DNA of 56,300 nucleotides from an uncultured bacterium. Its GTDB lineage: Bacteria > Pseudomonadota > Alphaproteobacteria > Rhodospirillales > Rhodospirillaceae. This document shows positions 48,490-56,300 of this stretch, piece after piece. The translations under genes were made by a program, and so were the position numbers. The stretch spans positions 1 through 56,300 of the forward strand of contig CAISTS010000019.1 of the NCBI GenBank assembly GCA_903888485.1. The letters run 5' to 3'. The notes beneath the pieces are model-generated. The model was not told where the DNA came from and searched no databases. It worked only from the letters and a program-made list of their open reading frames with translations. The first letter of the stretch is position 1. Each line of letters opens with the position of its first letter.

Positions 48490-48551
48490 GCCATATCACA
48501 CACCAGGCACGGATCGTTCGTGGCGGCATCGCCATCGCCGATCCGTTCTAG
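48490..48551 (+). repeat. Right copy of the SDR 3'-end repeat
   Basis: Encodes, in one frame, HITHQARIVRGGIAIADPF and a TAG stop, matching YITGQTIVVDGGITIADPF and TGA at the end of the SDR gene. Only these ~20 codons remain and a single-codon difference breaks the middle. It marks the right border of the insert. Confidence 0.7.
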
Positions 48552-48565
48552 CCGCAAGTGCAGCA

Positions 48566-48601
48566 AACAAAAACGGCGCCGTCCCTGCGGGCGGCGCCGT
48601 T
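48566..48601 (-). terminator. Rho-independent terminator of the DegP gene
   Basis: Stem AACGGCGCCG (48572-48581) / CGGCGCCGTT (48592-48601). Read on the minus strand it ends in TTTTTG, 24 bp after the protease stop. Before the insert arrived it probably also served the SDR gene. Confidence 0.85.
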
Positions 48602-48624
48602 GATGTGGCCTCGAGAGGCGGTTT

Positions 48625-50007
<1,383 letters not shown>

Positions 50008-50333
50008 ATGTCTGTGGCCTTTCGTGCCAAATGACCGCCCGACGCCGAGCGGCATTACTGATTATAAGCTGTAAAGAGCACGGGCTCGTGCATCCCCAAT
50101 GAAACGATGTTACCGCGCCGGGAAAAAATGCCAAACCCGCTAACAGCTATTTAATCTCCCGCTCAGCTAAAAATCTCCAGGCTTTTCAATGCCTTTGCGA
50201 CTGTGCCACGCGGCGATGACTGGAAGAGAGCCTAAAGCGCCGTGGTCGCCGTACGTTACTTTCTTTCCCTTGACACCCCAGGGTGGGTGAAAGGACCGTA
50301 CGCGTCATCTATGCATCAGGGAAGGAGTGCGCC
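50008..50333. other. Divergent intergenic region
   Basis: About 325 bp between the protease and the aldo/keto reductase genes. It should hold both promoters. TTGACA at 50270-50275 could be a -35 for the reductase, but no matching -10 at 16-18 bp is clear. No gene is supported. Confidence 0.4.
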
Positions 50334-51293
50334 ATGGGAGATCATCGGGACGTTTTCGGGAAAAATTTGACGCGGAGCGCCTTTGTGCGTGGGGCCGCCG
50401 GAGCGGCGCTGGCCCTCGGCGCCGCGCCGCTATCATCGGCCTTGGCGACAGTGCCTAATCCAAAGGCGCCGCCCTTGCACCTGCGTCCGGTGCATAAGAG
50501 CCCGCTCATGATCCAGTTGCCGATGATCGGCCTCGGGACGCGCTCCATGAGCAAGACAGAAGCCAAAGCCGTTGCCGGGCAGGCGGCGGTCATTGATGCG
50601 CTGTTCAATGGCGGCGGCACGGTTATCGACACCGCGTCCAATTACACCGGTGGGGATTCCGAACAGGTCATCGGCGACGCGCTCGAGAAGACCGGTCTGC
50701 GCGGCCAGGCGTTCATCGCCACCAAGATCAGCGAGCAAGGCAAGGAAGCCGGCCTCAAAGCCATCGAGAATTCATTCGCGCGCCTGAAGACCCAGCTTAT
50801 CGACCTCATGTTCGTCCACAACATGGTGGATATCCCGACACAGCTGCCGGCGTTGCAGGATCTCAAGATGCGCCAACGCGTGCGTTACGTCGGCATCTCC
50901 GAAACCAGCGATACACAGGACGAACTCATCAAGCATCTCGACGGTCTCGACTTCGTCGAGTTCGCATACGCCGCCGATTTCCGTCAGGCCGAGAAAAACC
51001 TGCTGCCGGCGTGCCTCGACAAGGGTGTCTCGACGCTGATCGCCTTGCCGCTGGGACGCGGCCGCACACTCAACAAGGTCAAAGGCCAACAGGTGCCGGA
51101 GTGGGCGAAGAAAGAACTCGCGGTCGAGACCTGGGCGCAGCTGCTTTTAAAGTTCGTCATCAGCCACCCGGCCGTGACCGTCGCCATCCCTTCCACTTTG
51201 GATCCCAAGCACATGGTGGAGAACTTGGCCGCCGGCCGCGGGCCCATCCCGGACGCCAAACAACGCGAGCGCATCGCCGCGATTTGGGCTTAA
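50334..51293 (+). CDS. Exported aldo/keto reductase
   Basis: A 319-residue AKR-superfamily protein. Residues 1-40 (LTRSAFVRGAAGAALALGAA) form an exported-type leader resembling a Tat signal but with only one Arg in place of the pair. The barrel has the AKR tetrad elements: DTASNYTGG (Asp, Tyr), ATKIS (Lys) and MFVHNM (His). The cofactor-binding end is AIPSTLDPKHMVENLAAG. A periplasmic AKR is uncommon because NADPH is cytoplasmic; the leader may be uncleaved. ATG 50334 has AAGGAG upstream. Confidence 0.8.
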   Translation: MGDHRDVFGKNLTRSAFVRGAAGAALALGAAPLSSALATVPNPKAPPLHLRPVHKSPLMIQLPMIGLGTRSMSKTEAKAVAGQAAVIDALFNGGGTVIDTASNYTGGDSEQVIGDALEKTGLRGQAFIATKISEQGKEAGLKAIENSFARLKTQLIDLMFVHNMVDIPTQLPALQDLKMRQRVRYVGISETSDTQDELIKHLDGLDFVEFAYAADFRQAEKNLLPACLDKGVSTLIALPLGRGRTLNKVKGQQVPEWAKKELAVETWAQLLLKFVISHPAVTVAIPSTLDPKHMVENLAAGRGPIPDAKQRERIAAIWA

Positions 51294-51329
51294 GTCCCCG
51301 CCCATAAAGGCCCCAAGAGGCCGGAAGCT

Positions 51330-51383
51330 CCCATTTCCTACCATTTCGGTAGGGAATGGGAGAAAATCTTCCTAAAATATAAT
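51330..51383 (+). promoter_or_regulatory. Dyad plus perfect -10 box upstream of the sulfate-binding protein
   Basis: CCCATTTCCTACC (51330-51342) and GGTAGGGAATGGG (51348-51360) are inverted at 12 of 13 positions. A perfect TATAAT (51378-51383) follows 17 bp later, with no -35 hexamer; the dyad occupies that position. This is the layout of an activator-dependent promoter, perhaps for a CysB/Cbl-like sulfur regulator. The gene start is about 98 bp downstream. Confidence 0.5.
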
Positions 51384-51480
51384 CTCTATCGAAATAGTGG
51401 GGAATTGGGGGACGACAAACGATGCCGGGTTGCGAATGATGGGGACAGTGAAATCCGGCTAGCCCCATAGGAGCCTCGCC

Positions 51481-52524
51481 ATGCGTGCCACTTTCCTCGA
51501 CCAGCGCCGTCTCGGTGAAGCGCTGACGATCACCGCGCTGATCTTCGTGCTGCTGATCCTGTTCGGCCTCGGCCGGCCCGCGCACGCCGCCGATCAGACC
51601 ATCCTTAATGTCTCCTATGATCCGACCCGCGAGCTCTATCAGGAATACAACACCGCTTTCGCCAAGTACTGGAAGGCCAAGACCGGCGACAACGTCACGG
51701 TCCAGCAGTCTCACGCCGGCTCAGGTAAGCAGGCGCGTTCAGTCATTGACGGCCTGAAGGCCGACGTCGTCACGCTCGCGCTCGCCTACGACATCGACGT
51801 CATCGGCGAGAAGGGCCGGGTGCTGCCGGCCGATTGGCAGAAGCGCTTTGCCAACAACAGCGCGCCCTATACCTCGACAATCATCTTTGTCGTCAAGAAA
51901 GGAAATCCAAAAGGCATCAAGGATTGGGACGACCTGGTGAAGCCGGGCGTCGCCGTCATCACGCCGAACCCGAAGACCTCCGGCGGCGCGCGCTGGAACT
52001 ACCTCGCGGCCTGGGGCTATGCGCTCGAGAAGAACAACAATGACGCCGCCAAGGCGCAAGAGTTCGTCTCCAAGCTGTTCAAGAACGCCCCCGTGCTCGA
52101 TTCCGGCGCACGCGGCTCGACCGTGACGTTTGCGCAACGTGGTATCGGCGACGTGCTCGTCGCCTGGGAAAACGAAGCCTATCTCGCGCTCAAGGAATTC
52201 GGCGCCGACAAGTTCGAAGTTATCGTGCCGTCGGTTAGTATTCTCGCCGAACCGCCGGTGGCTGTGGTCGACAAGGTCGCCGAGAGCCGCGGCACCAAGG
52301 CGATTGCGCAGGAGTACCTTCAGTACCTGTACTCACCCGAAGGCCAGCGCATCATCGCCAAGAACTACTACCGTCCGCGTTCGCCCGAAGCGGCCAGCGC
52401 CGCGCCGGTGAAGCTCGCCGACATCAAGCTGTTTACCATCGACGAGGCGTTCGGCGGCTGGACGAAGGCGCAGAAGACGCACTTCGACGACGGCGGCGTC
52501 TTCGACAAGATCTACCAACCCTAA
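51481..52524 (+). CDS. Sulfate ABC transporter substrate-binding protein
   Basis: A 347-residue periplasmic Sbp/CysP-type protein binding sulfate or thiosulfate. A signal/anchor stretch (about 12-36, ending AHAAD) precedes the diagnostic [20 protein letters not shown]. Other signature parts are [49 protein letters not shown] and [13 protein letters not shown]. The N terminus is longer than usual. No CysT/W/A membrane or ATPase genes are adjacent, so it must feed a transporter elsewhere or serve the receptor downstream. A paralogue lies 2.7 kb downstream. Confidence 0.93.
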   Translation: MRATFLDQRRLGEALTITALIFVLLILFGLGRPAHAADQTILNVSYDPTRELYQEYNTAFAKYWKAKTGDNVTVQQSHAGSGKQARSVIDGLKADVVTLALAYDIDVIGEKGRVLPADWQKRFANNSAPYTSTIIFVVKKGNPKGIKDWDDLVKPGVAVITPNPKTSGGARWNYLAAWGYALEKNNNDAAKAQEFVSKLFKNAPVLDSGARGSTVTFAQRGIGDVLVAWENEAYLALKEFGADKFEVIVPSVSILAEPPVAVVDKVAESRGTKAIAQEYLQYLYSPEGQRIIAKNYYRPRSPEAASAAPVKLADIKLFTIDEAFGGWTKAQKTHFDDGGVFDKIYQP

Positions 52525-52548
52525 TCCCATCATCCTGAAGTCCTAAAG

Positions 52549-52574
52549 CCGGATCGGGCGCGGCCCTGATCCGG
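52549..52574 (+). terminator. Hairpin after the sulfate-binding protein
   Basis: CCGGATC (52549-52555) pairs with GATCCGG (52568-52574), extended by GGG/CCC with a one-base bulge. There is no T-run, so it is a weak terminator or transcript-stabilising structure. Confidence 0.4.
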
Positions 52575-52638
52575 AAAACCCGAGACAGCCGCTTTTGCGT
52601 TAAATTACCCATTAAAACGATAGACAATAGGAGTTATT

Positions 52639-55140
52639 ATGCTCGCATCCGAAACACGCTCTTCCCGCCGCTTGTCCCTGAGACATGCTCTGTGCGGTTC
52701 GGTTGCGATGCTGGCGCTGTGGAGCGCGGATGCGTCCGCACAGGACGCCACCGAGGCGCAAGTGGCCGACGCGGACACGCAAGTCGCCGCCGCGCCGGCT
52801 GCGCGCCAAGTGGAAGAAATCACGGTCACGGCGCGCCGCCGCGAGGAAGACGTACAGGCGGTTCCGGTGGCCATCGCCGTGATCGGCGGCGACGCGCTCG
52901 AAGAACAAGGCGTCTTCAACCTCAACCGACTGACGCAGCTTCAGCCGACGCTGCAATTCTATTCGACGAATCCGCGCAACACTTTCGTCAATATCCGCGG
53001 CATCGGCGCGCCGTTCGGTCTGACCAATGACGGTTTCGAGCAGGGCGTCGGCATCTACATCGACCAAGTTTATTACAACCGCATTGCCTCGGCGACGCTT
53101 GATTTTGTTGATGTCCAGCAGATCGAAACGCTGCGCGGGCCTCAAGGCACCCTCTACGGCAAGAACACCACCGCCGGCGCCATCAACATCACGACGCGCC
53201 CGCCGAGCTTCGAGTTCGAAGGCAAAGCCGAAGTTTCGCTCGGCAACTACGGCTTCAAACAAGCCAAGGCTTCGATCTCGGGTCCCTTAACCGACAAGAT
53301 CGCGGCGCGCTTGAGCCTTTCCAACACCGACCGTCGCGGCACAATCTATAACGTTGCGACCACCACGCAGGTGAATTCGCAGGACAACCTGAGTCTCCGT
53401 TCCTCGATCCTTTGGAACGCCACCGATACCTTGAGCGTCACGGTGTCCGGCGACTACAACCTTCAGAACCCCATCTGCTGCGCGCAGATCTATGCGAGGG
53501 TTGGCACCACACAACGTGTCTTGAACCGTCAGTATGCCGCCTTGATCGCGCGTTTCCCCGGTTATGCGGTTCCGAGCACCAATCCCTTCGATCGCCTGAC
53601 GGACAACGATGCTCCGATCCGTGCCCGCAACGAGATGGGCGGCTTGTCGGCGCTGGGTCAATGGGATGTCGGTCCCGGGCGAATCACGTCGGTCACAGCT
53701 TGGCGTTATTGGGATTGGGGTCCGAGGAACGACCGCGACTTCACGGGTCTGCCGATCACAACGAAGTCCGAAAACCCGACCCTTCAGGACCAATATTCGC
53801 AGGAACTTCGCTACAACTACGGCGGCGAAAAATTGGACTTCGTGGTGGGTGGCTTTGGTTTCCACCAGGAAATCCGCACCAGCGGCCTCCAGGACAGCGG
53901 CACGGCGGCGAGCGCTTGGTTCCTTGCGCCGACAAACGCGTTGTCGAACAACCCGGCGGTGCTCAACCACCAGACGGCTGTGAACGACATTCGGCTGGAC
54001 AACACCAGCTTCGCGGTCTTCAGCAAGGTCGACTGGAAAGTGTTCGACCGCCTGACGGTGTCGCCGGGCCTTCGCGTCAACTATGACAAGAAGAACGGCC
54101 TCTACGATTCCGTTGTCACCGGCACCAACTCGCTCGGCCAGCGCGTGATCGTCAGCAGCGATCCGACCAGCCCGTCCTACGGCGACCCGTGGACGGCAGC
54201 GCAACGCGGCGTGCAGGCCTCGCAGACTTTCCAGGTGGGCTTCAGCAAATGGAATTTGTCCTACGACGTCAACCTGGCCTATGAAGTCGCCTCGGACATC
54301 AATGCCTACGCCACGTACGCCCGGTCGTTCAAAACCGGCGGCGTGAACCTGAACGGCGTGCCGGCCCAGGCCAACGGCGCCCCTCAGTTGGACGTTGCGC
54401 TTATCAAGCCGGAAAAGGTCGATCACTTCGAGACCGGCGTGAAGACCAAGCTTTTTGATCACGCGACATTCAATGTCACGGCCTTCTGGACCAACATCAA
54501 AGACTTCCAGGCGAGCGTGGTCAGCACCGTCTCTGGTAGCACACTGCTGCGCGGCTATCTGGCCAACGCCGAAAAGGCGCGCGTGCGGGGTGTTGAATGG
54601 GACCTCTCGGTTCGCCCGATCGACCAGCTGAGTGCTTACCTCAGCGGCGCCTACACCGACCACGAGTGGGTGCGCTTTGCAAACGCGCCGTGCCCGCCGG
54701 AACTCTCGGGCGGCGGCACGGGTACGCCTGTGGGACCGGCGGCGACACCCGGCGCCAACAGCCCGGCGAACTGCAATGTCTCGGGACAGGGGATGCCCGG
54801 CATCTCCAAGTATGCTCTCTCCTGGGGCGCGGAATATAATGTGCCCGCGGAGTTCTTGAAGCTCGACGGCGCGGTATACGCTGGCTATGACGCCAGCTTC
54901 CGTTCGGGGTTCTCGTCCAACGCGTCGCGGTCGGCCTACACCAACATCCAGGGCTATTCGCTTCACAACTTCCGCTTTGGGTTCCGTACGGAAGACTTCG
55001 ACCTTTCCGCCTGGGTGCGTAACGCCCTGGACCAGGACTACTTCGAGTCCTTGTCGGTGGGCTCCGGCAGCACCGGTTTGATCTCCGCGCAACTGGGCGA
55101 TCCGCGCACGTTCGGCCTTACGCTGCGGGCGAAGTTCTAG
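52639..55140 (+). CDS. TonB-dependent outer-membrane receptor
   Basis: An 833-residue receptor. A signal peptide (about 1-34, ending DASAQ) precedes a TonB-box-like region EEITVTARRR and a plug domain (about 55-165: PVAIAVIGGDALEEQGVFNL, IRGIG, ETLRGPQGTLYGKNTTAGAI). The rest is a 22-strand barrel ending in the canonical aromatic TFGLTLRAKF. It belongs to the broad 'VTARR' class of sphingomonad/caulobacter-type receptors. Lying between two sulfate-binding protein genes suggests uptake of a sulfur compound (sulfate ester or sulfonate), which is inference. ATAGGAG precedes the ATG. Confidence 0.92.
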   Translation: MLASETRSSRRLSLRHALCGSVAMLALWSADASAQDATEAQVADADTQVAAAPAARQVEEITVTARRREEDVQAVPVAIAVIGGDALEEQGVFNLNRLTQLQPTLQFYSTNPRNTFVNIRGIGAPFGLTNDGFEQGVGIYIDQVYYNRIASATLDFVDVQQIETLRGPQGTLYGKNTTAGAINITTRPPSFEFEGKAEVSLGNYGFKQAKASISGPLTDKIAARLSLSNTDRRGTIYNVATTTQVNSQDNLSLRSSILWNATDTLSVTVSGDYNLQNPICCAQIYARVGTTQRVLNRQYAALIARFPGYAVPSTNPFDRLTDNDAPIRARNEMGGLSALGQWDVGPGRITSVTAWRYWDWGPRNDRDFTGLPITTKSENPTLQDQYSQELRYNYGGEKLDFVVGGFGFHQEIRTSGLQDSGTAASAWFLAPTNALSNNPAVLNHQTAVNDIRLDNTSFAVFSKVDWKVFDRLTVSPGLRVNYDKKNGLYDSVVTGTNSLGQRVIVSSDPTSPSYGDPWTAAQRGVQASQTFQVGFSKWNLSYDVNLAYEVASDINAYATYARSFKTGGVNLNGVPAQANGAPQLDVALIKPEKVDHFETGVKTKLFDHATFNVTAFWTNIKDFQASVVSTVSGSTLLRGYLANAEKARVRGVEWDLSVRPIDQLSAYLSGAYTDHEWVRFANAPCPPELSGGGTGTPVGPAATPGANSPANCNVSGQGMPGISKYALSWGAEYNVPAEFLKLDGAVYAGYDASFRSGFSSNASRSAYTNIQGYSLHNFRFGFRTEDFDLSAWVRNALDQDYFESLSVGSGSTGLISAQLGDPRTFGLTLRAKF

Positions 55141-55151
55141 GATAAGATAAA

Positions 55152-55180
55152 GACGATGGGGACGCAGCGTCCCCATCGTC
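55152..55180 (+). terminator. Perfect hairpin between the receptor and the sbp pseudogene
   Basis: GACGATGGGGACG (55152-55164) and CGTCCCCATCGTC (55168-55180) are exact reverse complements with a CAG loop. There is no T-run; it may attenuate or stabilise the receptor mRNA rather than terminate. It starts 11 bp after the receptor stop. Confidence 0.5.
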
Positions 55181-55199
55181 GCGGCCACTGGCGGAAAAT

Positions 55200-56264
55200 A
55201 TGAAGTTGAAGCTCCTCACACTGATGCTCGCGTTTGGAATTCACGCCGCCATTGCGGCGGAGGCGCCGTCGCGTATCCTCAACGCGTCTTAAGACGTCTC
55301 GCGCGAACTCTTTGCCCAGTTGAACCCTGTCTTTGCCGCGCAGTGGCAGAACAAAACCAAGCAGGCGATCGAGATCAATCAATCCCACGCCGGTTCGACG
55401 GCCCAGGCGCGCGCGGTCCTCGAAGGCTTGCAGGCCGACGTCGTGACCTTCAACCAGGTTCCCGACATCCTGGTGCTCGCGGACAAAGGCCTGGTCGCGG
55501 CCGACTGGCAAAAGCGCTTCGCCAACAACAGTGCGCCTTATTATTCGTTGCCGGTCTTCCTGGTGCGGAAAGGCAATCCGAAAAATGTGAAGGATTGGGA
55601 CGATCTTGCGCGCACCGACGTGCAAGCTGTTTTTCCCAATCCCAAGACATCCGGCAACGGACGCTACACCTACCTCGCGGCCTATGCTTATGCGCGCGAT
55701 AAGTTCGGCGGCGATAAGGCCCGGTCGCTCGATTTCGTGAAGAAGGTTCTGGCGAACGTGCCGGTCTTCGATACGGGTGGCCGCGCATCGACGGCCACAT
55801 TCATTCAGCGCGGCATCGGCGACGTGCTGATCACGTTCGAGGCCGAAGCCTACGCCGCGCGGCGCGAACTGGGTGACGACAAGTTCGATATCGTCACGCC
55901 GTCCGTGAGCTTGCGCGCTGACTTTCCGGTGGCGGTCGTGGACAAGGTTGCCAAGCAGCGCGGATCGACCCCGGTAGCGACGGCGTATCTCGCGTTTCTC
56001 TATACGGCCGAAGCCCAAGTGATCCTGGCCCGTAACTTCTACAGACCGCTCGACGCCGGCGTCGCCCAGAAATACGCGGCACAATTCTCGAGCGCGAGAC
56101 TTCTGACGGCGGACGATCTCGGCGGATGGGATGTCATCGCCAAGGACCATTTGGCCGCAGGCGGTACGCTCGACCAGGCATTTGTGGAGGCGGCGGTGAC
56201 AAAGTCTTCCACTGGAGCGGCGGCGATTTGCGGCTGCGGCGGAGTAAAATCCAGCCAGTGGTAA
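55200..56264 (+). pseudogene. Second sulfate-binding protein, interrupted by an in-frame TAA
   Basis: From ATG 55200 a signal peptide (MKLKLLTLMLAFGIHAAIAA) leads to SRILNAS, then TAA at 55290-55292, then DVSRELFAQLNPVFAAQW in the same frame. The intact paralogue reads [13 protein letters not shown], so the stop replaces the Tyr of the SYD signature by a single base change. The remaining 324 codons run without another stop and keep INQSHAGSTAQARAVLEGLQ, KNVKDWDDL, FPNPKTSGNGRYTYLAAYAY and GIGDVLITFEAEA. This points to recent inactivation or a sequencing error. A downstream TTG at 55320 would lack the signal peptide. The last ~25 residues differ from the paralogue. Confidence 0.85.
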
Positions 56265-56300
56265 GGCATTCCTTTGTCCTCGGGACGAAGGGAAGCCGAA

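Larger units (their letters stand above)
44034..48551. mobile_element. Low-G+C insert of about 4.5 kb at the SDR 3' end
   Basis: Between two copies of the SDR gene's 3' end lies a segment of visibly lower G+C, with many decayed or tiny ORFs, a carbonic-anhydrase-like protein, a broken terC, a TauE/SafE exporter and a PAS protein. After the right copy, normal high-G+C sequence resumes with a terminator and degP. No integrase or transposase is recognisable inside, so mobility is inferred from composition and the flanking repeats. A tandem SDR duplication later replaced internally is the alternative. Confidence 0.55.

Noticed and set aside
53287..55188. 633-codon minus-strand ORF
   Set aside because: Antisense to the TonB-dependent receptor; no start signals and no recognisable domains.
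55290..55292. TAA as a recoded sense codon
   Set aside because: No known recoding of TAA in this group, and no neighbouring gene has internal TAA; a point mutation or sequencing error is simpler.

Overview
The window reads as chromosomal DNA of a high-G+C alphaproteobacterium. Support comes from the separate glyQ and glyS glycyl-tRNA synthetase genes followed by ppdK, the conserved neighbourhood of polyprenyl synthase, DUF2007, tRNA methyltransferase and S49 peptidase, an alphaproteobacterial-type FliG, YdaS-type and ribbon-helix-helix regulators, and a large TonB-dependent receptor. I cannot fix the genus from sequence alone; a Rhizomicrobium/Micropepsis-like or sphingomonad/caulobacter-like relative is plausible.

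Layout. 1-2050 is a low-G+C accessory segment: the end of an IS3-family element, a secreted trypsin-like protease whose 3' end it has clipped, and the 3' side of a tRNA-Pro(CGG) gene. 2.2-14.9 kb is core metabolism: carboxymuconolactone decarboxylase-like protein, octaprenyl diphosphate synthase, DUF2007, TrmN-like methyltransferase, an internally deleted amidohydrolase, S49 peptidase, glyQS, an unusual pyruvate phosphate dikinase fused to a YdaS/Cro-type DNA-binding domain, and ygfZ. 15-21 kb is a surface-glycan cluster (three glycosyltransferases and an asparagine synthase) running into dihydroorotase. 21-28.7 kb has a dihaem cytochrome c, a metallo-beta-lactamase, and two tandem TPR-GT41 (SPINDLY/FlmG-like) glycosyltransferases. 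29-32 kb has an orphan ATPase-domain protein, an RHH regulator, a lone fliG and a PRC-barrel protein. 32-40 kb holds three regulator/target modules: LysR with SDR and pirin; TetR with HlyD and ABC exporter; MerR with cation efflux. 40-44 kb carries a beta-propeller protein, a large secreted alpha/beta hydrolase and an SDR.

44.03-48.55 kb is a visibly less G+C-rich insert. It is bounded by two copies of the last ~62 bp of the SDR gene and holds a Tat-type carbonic-anhydrase-like protein, a broken terC, a TauE/SafE exporter, tiny ORFs and a PAS protein. 48.6-56.3 kb has a DegP/DegQ protease, an exported aldo/keto reductase, and a sulfur-uptake locus: sulfate-binding protein, TonB-dependent receptor, and a second sulfate-binding protein inactivated by one in-frame stop.

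The most unusual item is the YdaS-PPDK fusion, preceded by a perfect 11-bp-arm palindrome and several CTTAC/GTAAG half-sites. This looks like a metabolic enzyme that may bind its own promoter. Further noteworthy items are the SDR-end duplication around the insert, the histone-H1-like tail on GlyQ, the tandem GT41 pair, and several clean gene-decay events. No CRISPR array or rRNA was seen.
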